DNA from: Vitrella brassicaformis
Lineage: Eukaryota; Sar; Vitrellaceae
NCBI GenBank assembly: GCA_001179505.1
Contig: CDMY01000040.1
Location: 3,243-67,242, forward strand
DNA: 64,000 bases
Direction of reading: 5' to 3'
Shown in pieces: positions 55,547 to 64,000 of this stretch. The position numbers were made by a program, and so were the translations under genes. The stretch's first letter is position 1. Each line of letters starts with the position of its first letter. Below the pieces are notes generated by a model. It ran no database searches. It worked only from the letters and a program-made list of their open reading frames with translations, and was not told the origin of the DNA.

Positions 55547-57045
55547 ATGCAGAGTGAATCAGGTGCTGCCTTGCCGGTTGCGTCGGCCCCGGTTGCGCAG
55601 GCGTCGCCCGAGGCCCTGGAGCGTGGCTTCTGCCTCAACGAGGACCTCTCCAACGCCATGGCCAACGTCGAATTCAACATCGCACTCAAGAAACAACCAC
55701 CAGCAAAGAGGGTAGGTACTACCTACTGTGCCGCCGCCTTTTATCTCCATCCACATACATGAGACAGATAGACAGACAGACAGACAGATCTTGAGGCCGT
55801 CTCTTCTCCCTCTCTCTGTCTCATGGCAGGTGGTGGTTTCCTACGTCAAGCAGCCGTCCATGATGGCCCTCAGCCGACGCCACTCGGCCCTCTCCACGCG
55901 TTCATCCACTGCAGGCGGCCGCCGGCCTTCTCAGAGCCTTGACTCCGCCCTCTCGAGGCTGGGTTCGGGAGGAGGTGGGCTCGGGCGTCGGCGGTCGATA
56001 GTGCCGTTTGATGAGCTTGTGGAGAGTTATGTGTCGAGGGAGCAGAGCTGGTTGGGCGGGAGGGCCAGGCGGGTACCCAAACAGCGGGCATGGAGGTGAG
56101 TGAGTGGGACGTACGTGGGGGAGGAGGCGAATGAGTGAGTGGATGAATGCGTGTCGGATGTCTTGTGTCTCGTGCCTTAATTACTGTAGGTATGAGTTTG
56201 TGGGTCCTGTGCCGGCCTGCTGCTGGAAGGACACTCTCGAGCCGCCGCCGCAGGTGACCTGCATGCACCATACAGGCATCACAAAACCTCTGCACTGCTG
56301 TCTCTGGTCCATCCATCTCTGCACGCAATGCAGAAGACGAGGGGCTTCCGCTTCGCCCGTCCCCCGTCAGCGCCTCCATCTCGCAAGACTGCTCATCCTG
56401 CATCACCACCCCAACACCAGCCACCGCCACAACCGAGACCGCGACAGGCCGCCCCTGAGAAGCCCCCTCCTGGCTTCCGTCCCACCACAGTGGAAGCGCC
56501 GCCTCTCTCAAGGCCTCAAACAGCGCCGGCGAAGCGTCAGAGGCCCAAGACGGCGACACCGACCATGATGGGGACCAATAAAAGGCCTCTGAGTGTGCGA
56601 ACACCGGCTCCAGGGAGTCCTGTGGCTGTTGGAGTGGTTTCCCCTCCCTCACAGCGGTCGAGGCCCCGCTCGGCCAAGCCCATGACGTGTTCTGCTGGAA
56701 GGGAAGGTGTGTGGGTGTATCATGCGAATCTGAGGGAGGCGGAGGTGACGACGCAGGAGGGGCCGAGGTCACAGAGAAGGTCAGAAATATGTGGATACCA
56801 TAGGTGTGTGTCCTTGAGACATCCTCATGGATTGATTACATTTGTCTGCGTGTGCGTGTGGCTGCAGGTATAACATTGGCGCCAGTTTGTTGGAGCATCA
56901 GCAGCGGCAGAGGGGCTGGGGTGCGGGCACCTACCCGCCATCACACAGGCCACTGGTGCCGGTGATCGACCCCCTGCCGGACAGATGTGTGCGTGCGGAT
57001 GGTGGAGGCGCAGATGACCTGCTGCATATCCCTTTTGCTCTCTGA
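55547..57045 (+). CDS. Pro/Ser/Arg-rich protein, possibly cytoskeletal
   Basis: Exons 55547-55711, 55830-56095, 56190-56253, 56334-56779 and 56868-57045; all phases agree, about 372 residues. It is basic and low-complexity, with repeated RPxTA/RPxSA-type motifs (RPPSAPPSRK, SRPQTAPAKRQRPKTATP, RPRSAKP). Short aromatic motifs flank these (YEFVGPVPACCWKDTLEPPP and YNIGASLLEHQQRQRGWGAG). Such motifs are common in axonemal and microtubule-associated proteins of protists, so a cytoskeletal role is a reasonable guess but not established. Confidence 0.65.
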
Positions 57046-57369
57046 ATCAGTCAATGTCGGCCGTCGGTGCCGGTGTTTCTCTCCGTCTTCGTCTTTGCCT
57101 GTGTGTGGCAGGGCAGTGAGCACCGCTTATGTGTCTCTGTCGGATCGCAAAACTGCACTTTCGTATGCATTGACTGATTGACATCTCCATGGATGACTTT
57201 CTGCTGAGTCTGCCTGTCCGTCAGTGTCATTGTCCCATGTCCATCAACAAACATTGTACACACACACATATACAGACATACACACACACAGGCATGCATT
57301 TCCATTCTCTACATCGACCGACCAGTGGCACACGCACTCCACTCCCGCGCTGTCTGTCTCTTGTTTCAG
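57046..57369. other. Intergenic, no gene seen
   Basis: A 324-bp spacer between convergent 3' ends; CA/TG-rich, no coding support. Confidence 0.5.
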
Positions 57370-60176
57370 TCAATTCCAGGTGCCATTTGGGGGGAGTCTT
57401 GGTGACGGAGGCACGCTGGGCGGTCGGGACGTGACTGCACCCGCCTCCACACCCTCAAACTGAATCTCATACAGCACGTCCTGTGCAGCACACCGTACAC
57501 AGGGAGGAAGGAATTGTTTCCAGAGGAGCCGTGCTTGGTGTGTGTGGTCAATCTCACCCGGCCGGCCCACCCACCTGCATTTTGAGTTTCGCCGACCTGA
57601 CGGAGATGTATGAGTCCTTCGGCTGGACCAGTTTGCCCCTGACCCACTTTTTGAAGTACACTCGGTATGACGGGTGCGACTGGTGCAGCACCTCCACTTG
57701 AGCTGACGTGACATGACCGCACCCAACCCCAGACAGAGACAGAGACACGCACATGCACTTATGGTCATCTTTCGACGCGCGCATGTCTTACTTTTCGGCT
57801 CATACTGGTTCCAGATTCTGATGTAAACATCGGTGTGCTGGACCGAGTACATGAAGGCCAGGTGGTCCATCTGTGTCTGCCCCACGAGGTACCCGTGAGG
57901 CTCTTCCCACACGGATGGCGCCAGGCAGTGCAGATCGGACAGGAGCCTGTTCCGACGGTCACCGTGGCCATACTCAACCTTCTCTACTTCGGAAGCAAAC
58001 CGATGCGCGCACTCCAGCAGCTCACTGGGCAGCGAACAAGCAGACGCAGAGAAACAGAGAGAGAGAGAGACATAAAGGGAGGCGCCAGTGAGTGCAGACA
58101 GCACCGACCGGCATGTGCTCTTGGAGAAGGTGCCATTGTTGGTGGCCGGCTGCTGCTGGGATGAGTTTTGCTGCTCATCGTCCTTGCCCTCGTCGATATT
58201 GTGGTGTGAGAAGAGGCCGCCGAGCCAGACGCCGAAGCGCCCCACTGCATCGCCCACGTCGGTGACTGAGCTGGTGGGACTGCCGGCCGTCTTGCGCTTC
58301 TCGCGGGCGGCGTCCTGCATCAGCTGCGTGAACAACAGGCTGCAGACAGACAGAGAGGAGGGCAACATAAACAAGGAAGGACACATTCGCACCGCATCCA
58401 CAGGTGCCCAGCCCATATGTGAGGGCTCCACCTGCTGGTCCAATTGCCGAGTTCCATCATGATGGAGCCTGCAGTGTCGATCCTCTGGGACTTCAGCTCG
58501 ATCCATATCCTGCCTGCAGTAAGACACAGAGAGAAGGGGCGGACAATGTCAATGGCCGGCCCGCCGACAGTCAGACAACCACATGGGTGGGCGCACCGCG
58601 CACCAGTTTTGACTTCTATAGATGTGACGCCCTGTCTTGTGCTCGGGTGGAAGGAGAACGTCTTGGTCTTGAGCGCCTCCTTCATCAGCTTCCTCAAATC
58701 CAGACTTATTCTTTCCCTCAAGGCCCTCTCCCCCTCCCCAGCCGCCGGATGGCCCGACACACTCATCATCATCAGCAAAATCTCCACAAACCTCCGCGTC
58801 ACTTCCGCGTCGACCGACGGATGCACGAGGGCGTATGCGTGCTGCGCGGTGAAGTTATCCCTCTCCAGTGCGAACAGGACGTCCTCCGGCACTCCTGGCA
58901 GCGGCTCCTGCTTGGGCGGCACCACAATGCTCGGCGCAGGGAGGGGAGGTTTGGGGGGCCGGGGAGGGAGGGGGTGAGCTGATGCCGGCCGAGATACAGA
59001 GGCAGCGACGGCCGGCTGGACGGCTTCGGCGTCCAAGAACCCCTGGGAGAGAGACATGAGCGGAGGAATCGTCACCCCGATCGGCCTGTCGGCCTCTCGC
59101 GATTCGCCCTGAACAGTTATTGTTGGCATCTCTGGCGATGCAAAGCCGCTGGCACCATAATAGGGCGCGAAAGCTGGCGGGGCGCCGCCGGCGGCCGGTG
59201 GAGGGGGTGGGGTCTTCTGCAGCTGTCTTTGCAGCGCAAAGATGGTGCGGTGGTGCTTCTCATTGATGTACAGCACACAGGCCAGCAGAAGGAAAACGAA
59301 GACCACCAGAATCGCCCACTCCTGCGCAACAACACCTAATTCTCCTCACAGAGTCTCCTGCCTGCCTGCCTGCCTGTGTGTAGATGTATACTCGTGTCTC
59401 ACCAGCCAGAAGTTCCAGTCACTCAGCTGCGTGGGCCCTGTGGAGCCCTCCAAGAGGGCGACAAAGAGGAACCCCGGCAGGCTGGCCAGGAGAGGCACAT
59501 AGAAGGCTACGCCATAGAAGGACGCCAGGATGCCGATATAGATAAGAAAGAAAGGCAGCAGCGTGCTCGAGTGGGGGATGAGCGGCACGCCGTCAAAATT
59601 GCAATCGACCTCCACTGTCCTTTCCACGGGCGCAGTCGCGAGACACGTCACAGTCTCTCTGCAGAAGTCATCGTGCTTTAGGCCGAGCATCAGCGCCACC
59701 AGCCTGTCGCAAGATATGGGCCACACGATGAGAAGAGCGCAGAAGTACGGCAGCATCGGCACCCGCTCGAGCGCCTTTGGCGGAAGAATGGGATAGATGC
59801 CGCCCAGAATGACAAGGAAAGCCTGAACGCCGATCTGAATGCCGAACAGGGTGTCTCCCAGATTGTCGGTGTCCTCCTCTTTGTTGCCGTATAGCATCCA
59901 TGACCGCATAATGAACAAGCCCATCTGCACAAACAGTGCGGCCACGCCGATGCGGAAGGCCCGCGTCGAGGGGTCCAACCGCGCCCTCTGCTCCCTCCAG
60001 AAAGCCTTCTCGAGCTCCTTGTCCTCGAACCGCATCAGAAACAACTGCTTGGGCATCATGGCAGCCAACGCAGTACTCGTCGTCTCTGCCGGTTTGGCTG
60101 CGGCCTCCAGGTCAATGCCGTCTGGTGGCGGGGCAGTGGGCGTCTGCTGGGGAGAGCTGCTGAATGGGTTCGCCAT
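57370..60176 (-). CDS. Multi-pass membrane protein, unknown
   Basis: Seven exons: 59403-60176, 58604-59321, 58432-58513, 58109-58339, 57792-58024, 57575-57702 and 57370-57480; about 758 residues. After RFEDKELEKAFWREQRARL there are about six hydrophobic segments (FRIGVAALFVQMGLFIM, GIQIGVQAFLVILGGIYPIL, LPYFCALLIVWPI, LLPFFLIYIGILASFYGVAF, LLASLPGFLFVALLEG, WAILVVFVFLLLACVLYI). A Pro-rich linker follows, then a soluble C-terminal part (FALERDNFTAQHAYALVHPS, HGYLVGQTQMDHLAFMYSVQ, HPSYRVYFKKWVRGKL). The first part recalls the six-helix regions of alveolate nucleotide cyclases, but no cyclase motif follows. Function unknown. Confidence 0.75.
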
Positions 60177-60738
60177 GACGCAGCCCTTACGATAACCGGA
60201 GTACGTGCTGCGGCAGGTGAACGCCGCAGCCAAACGAGGACGAGACCCAGTGCAGTGCCATCTTGTGGTGGGGACCGCGAGAAGAGATCGGAAGAAAGAC
60301 TGGGGGCTTTGGTGGGGCAGCCGTTTCGGGGCAGTTTCGATCGCGTGCGAAAACTCACGCCAGCAAGAGGCTCTCAGATACTCTCAAACTGTCGTTGTAT
60401 GTAAGACACAGACGAGGCACCATACTGCAGCGCGAGACACCAAAGATCTATGCGCCTATGACTTACTACTTGGTGAAGAAGCTCAAAAGATCTGAAGAGA
60501 CGCGGACCGTGTGCAGTACGCCAGCCACACACACAGGCGCACACACCCCACAACAGACAAAGCAACCCCGTTGGGCATACATCTATTGCTTGGCTACGCT
60601 CACTGTCTGTCTGTCTGTCTGTCTGCCTGTGTGTCAGTGTGTCTGTGTGTCTGTCTCGCATTGTTGGAGACACTGGATTGCAAACAGCCGGCGGCACTTA
60701 CTCCTGTCTACCTCTACAGGCCGCCCACGATGCACTAG
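60177..60738. other. Intergenic, no gene seen
   Basis: Between the start of the membrane protein and the 3' end of the channel gene, both leftward. Contains GTCT repeats at about 60600-60655; no coding support. Confidence 0.45.
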
Positions 60739-62430
60739 CTAAGTAGCAAGGAACTTGTTGAGGGGATGGTCAGCCTGCGGGTTGTCATTGGTGACCTTGG
60801 GGCTTCTGTCGCTATGCTGCCTCTCCTGCCCGGCGCCCGTCACCCGCACCAGTGCCTGGAAAACACTCGATGACCTCCGTGCCCCTTGGTCAGGTGACAT
60901 CACAACCTGCCGGCTTTTCCCTGGTGTTTGGCTGGTCCTGCGGGAAGTGGGGGAGGGATCGTTTGGAGCGACTGATGGGACCTTGACCAACCAGCCATCC
61001 AACACACGTATTCATTATTTCTACATGTGTCTCCATCCCACCTGAACAGGAATGGGAACCGAGGTGCATTGATTTGCCTGGACATCATGCTGGAGCCCTG
61101 TCGAGACCCTCGTGGCGATTTGGTCGTCGCCCCGGTCGCCGTCCCCCGCGACGTGGGGCTCATTGGGGTGACCGCAGGGCTTCTTGACGTGTTGGTCGAT
61201 CGACGACGGGCCTCGGCGCGAACTGCATTCATACATGGACACAACCAATCGTTGAGTTGCTGCATGCTTCGTTGGTTGGTTGGCGTAATTACGTCTTTCA
61301 GCTCTCCAGTGGCTGGTGGCGTCAAATCCCTCTGGAAGGGCTATCAGCGCCTGGACCAATAGAATCAGCACAGGAGGATGGTGGCTGTGATGAGTTTGCG
61401 TGTGTAGGCACGCGTGCTCACCCTGCCACCCCTCCGAGAAGGGGTCACATCTCTGACACATGACAGAGACACAAGAGATAGAGTGGGCCACAACCCGTCC
61501 CTCCATCCCTTTGTTCCTTACTGTCCGGTCGGGCTTAACAGCCCCTCGGAGTCACAATGCGCCGCAGTCGCCGATATGGACACCTGTCGCCTCCTGTCGG
61601 CCTTACCCGCACTCCCACGGGAGCTGGCACTGCCCTCACCAGACGACTCGCCCTCTGCATCTCGCAGGAGAGAGGCTGGCGGTTCGGACAGAGACAGTGG
61701 CGCCCGTGGTGGCCCCACTGGAGGGGGCAGATTCTCAGGGGCTGACGGCCTATGACGGCAGCCACCTTGCTGGGTTGGCGGAGGGGCGTTGGCGGGCTGA
61801 TGCTGGCTGCTCGTGGGTGGCAAGACGGTCTTCTCAAGTGGTGATGGGACGGCTTTAGGCTCTGATGAGAGAGTGCCCAATGTTGTAGCGCCAACGGACG
61901 CTGGCGACCCGCTGTCTTCCCCAATGGAGCCGGGGAGGAGGAGTGGGCGTGCCTCGGGGCTGGCATCATCGACGCCGCCATCCTGAATCAAACCAAGACA
62001 TACACTGGGATGGGTTGTTGTGTCGTGTCCCATCCCACCTCAGCTAAGTTGAATCTGAATCCCCTCATGGCCACCGTCCCCGGTTTCCGCCCACCCGCAG
62101 CGTCGGGCAGGTCTGGAGGATCGCTGGGCCGTGCCGGCAGGAAGACACCATTCGCGTCAGGGGCATTGTCACCTTCGTCCTTATCTCGCTCGTCACGCTC
62201 GCGTAGGTGCGCTGTCTCCTAGTCAACGACTGCAGGCAGGCAGGGAGGCAGACGACAGGTGCCTTCATTCTTGGGTTGTCTGTGCGTTGTTTAATGTGGA
62301 CGGGACCTCATCTCTGGTCCCGATCGATGTGATGCTGCCGGCGCGACTGTTGGACCTCTTGGAGCCGTGGGGGCTCACTGCTCACACACACACACACACA
62401 CACACATATTGTCCGACCCTCCGAAGGCAG

Positions 62431-62462
<32 letters not shown>

Positions 62463-63939
62463 GGGCCCACCGAATGGATGTGGTGCGCCCGCTGCTCCAC
62501 ACGGCAGAGCAGATTAGCCACGAGCTCCTGCGTGCATGCGACAGAGATGAGACATACATGGTTGGACGTGCTGCCCCGTGCAAATGTATTGATTGTGCGT
62601 GTCTTCCGTACCTCTGATGAGTCAACCTTGCGAATGCTGGGTTTGACAACAGCGGCTGATGCCCGCCCTTGTGATGCCGAGGACCGCCTCGGCGCGATGC
62701 CCTTTGCGACCCCGGGCGGCAAGCCCGCCGAGCTGCTGCGGCTCCTGAAAATCAGACAGAGAGCAAGCAAGACAACGTATGGGGACGTCCTCGCAATGGA
62801 TGTCTCTGCGTGTCGCCCATATACTTTGATCGCATGAAGATGCTGTCGCCGTCATCGTCCATGAAGACGCGAGTGCGCCGATGGTGACGCTGAGAGACAT
62901 GAGAAATGCATCAGCAAGCAGCAGAGATGCATCGTGGCACGCTCCAGCTCACTCACTTTGGGCTCTGTGTCGTCCATGTGGTGGTCGTGGTCATCATCGT
63001 CGTGGTCGTCAGACCCGAAGCTGCCGCCGCTGCCTCCCTTGGCCACCCGACGCCTACTGCCCAATTCAGACAGCAGACCCTGGGTGCTGTGAATCGCATT
63101 CATCAAATCTACAGCAACCTACACACACATACAGACCATCACGCGCGCACACACACAGGGTCAGTGTGCATTCGCCGAAAAAGTGGATGAAGTGACTGAC
63201 TTCTTGCAGCTGGGTCTTGGGGTCGGCTCCCTGCACAGAGAGGGTCTTGCTTAGGGGGAAGAATGAGTACAGGTGGTGCTCCAGCTGCTCTATCACATAC
63301 TGCTCGGATCCGGTGAACTCAAGTGGCTCCTTTTGTGCGAGATGGAAGAGCAAGCCAATGTATTCCCACAGATCATGTTCCTTGTTCAGATGCACAATAA
63401 ATCCAGGGCCATATCTGCACACACACAGACAGCACGGCAAACCTTCGTTGAGGGCTTCTTCTTGCTTCGAGTTGGCCGACCTGTTGATGATTGGCCTGGT
63501 GAGTCCGCACACGAGGCACTCATTCTCCAGTGTCTCCATAAAGATGCGATGCTCGTCTCGTGCCTTGCCCAGCCCGTCAACCAGAAGAGCCAGTATCAGA
63601 TTCAACATGTACATGTTGATCACCAGAAAAAACGCAAAGTCAAAAAACCACCGGGGGGGGTTGTTTGGGTCCATTTACATCGAGACACACGCAGACGGCC
63701 ACACGTATGGCCGTCTCTCGCTCTGTAGCCGTATTAGGTGAGTGACTGACTGACCGGAAGTAGAAGAGTGCGTCTCTTTCGATGTTTTGCAGCTCGTCCT
63801 CATTGCGGTCAAACAGCGACTGCCGCCCGGCGTCGTACCAAATGGGGCGAATCACATCTGCGATGCCGCCATTGGCTCTGAACCCCATGTTGGCGGTATA
63901 CAGGAAGACATTCAGCAGAGAATTCCCGTAGTACGTGCC
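60739..63939 (-). CDS. IP3R/RyR-like calcium-release channel, C-terminal part (5' end outside window)
   Basis: Exons 63755-63939, about 63201-63660, 62957-63118, 62825-62889, 62612-62744, 62471-62527, 62307-62357, 62039-62218, 61522-61982, 61422-61452, 61293-61350, 61042-61222 and the last ending 60739. The pore region reads NMGFRANGGIADVIRP (GGIGD filter as GGIAD), then an inner helix (FFDFAFFLVINMYMLNLILA) and the hallmark C-terminal zinc-binding domain: MENECLVCGL-like ENECLVCGL with VHLNKEHDLWEYIGLLFHL and TGSEQYVIEQ. These match ryanodine/IP3 receptors (METKCFICG, HxLEEHNLANY, HTGQESYV). A tail of about 450 residues, Asp/His- and Ser/Pro/Arg-rich, follows. The junctions at 63755/63660 and 61042/60990 are unresolved. 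Confidence 0.8.
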
Positions 63940-64000
63940 CTGCATCAACACATCATCCGCACACATGTGGGTGCATGTTGGTGTGGTGTGTTGAGACAGC

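Noticed and set aside
63420-63450. 28-nt intron within the channel exon (GTTTGC to GTGCAG)
   Set aside because: Too short to be a normal intron and the frame is open through it; treated as coding.

Overview
The window is nuclear DNA of an intron-rich, gene-dense eukaryote, most likely an alveolate close to the chromerids (a Vitrella-like alga). This is inferred from family content: an ApiAP2-type protein with two AP2 domains, several TLDc and BTB/T1 proteins, an IP3R/RyR-type channel, and a DUF1499-like protein whose leader looks plastid- and thylakoid-directed. Introns are mostly 50-150 bp with GT/AG ends. Many 3' splice sites are preceded by (TG)n rather than pyrimidines. No rRNA, tRNA or CRISPR was found. 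Three 300-N assembly gaps lie at 11856-12155, 42292-42591 and 54928-55227. All gene models were assembled by hand from reading frame, splice phase and family resemblance, so boundaries may be off by a few bases.

Left part (1-21 kb): the 3' end of an unknown gene; a BTB/T1-TLDc gene (1991-4348, -), an intronless ankyrin gene (4714-6300, +) and a second BTB/T1-TLDc paralogue (7159-9632, -). Next comes a disturbed, repeat-rich block (10-17 kb) holding a kinase C-lobe remnant, a broken copy (12318-13245) and an intact copy (15498-16609) of an unknown gene, a coiled-coil gene between them, and a repeated C-terminal exon. A secreted protein with two ConA-like domains (17095-19492, -) shows apparent frame lesions.

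Middle part (20-46 kb): SBDS with a Rei1/ZNF622-like zinc finger (20010-21098, -) is divergent from an ERp29 homologue (21348-22667, +). They are followed by a DUF3427-like gene, an L-xylulose-reductase-like SDR, a BTB-like gene, a secreted TLDc protein and the DUF1499-like gene. Two large homologous multi-exon genes (30999-34497 and 37191-42014, +) each carry two copies of a module I do not recognise, and a MYND gene lies between them. Next are an acidic/basic unknown, a thioredoxin-like membrane protein, and a truncated Helitron with a recognisable 3' terminus (45538-46788, -).

Right part (47-64 kb): an armadillo/HEAT-like gene, an unknown three-exon gene, the two-AP2-domain gene, a Pro/Ser-rich possible cytoskeletal protein, a multi-pass membrane protein, and the C-terminal half of an IP3R/RyR-like channel that runs off the window end.

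The best candidates for something undescribed are the exon-conserved repeated module in the two large paralogues, the SBDS zinc-finger fusion, and a roughly 210-bp element found in the same orientation upstream of two unrelated genes (27750-27960 and 44165-44395).
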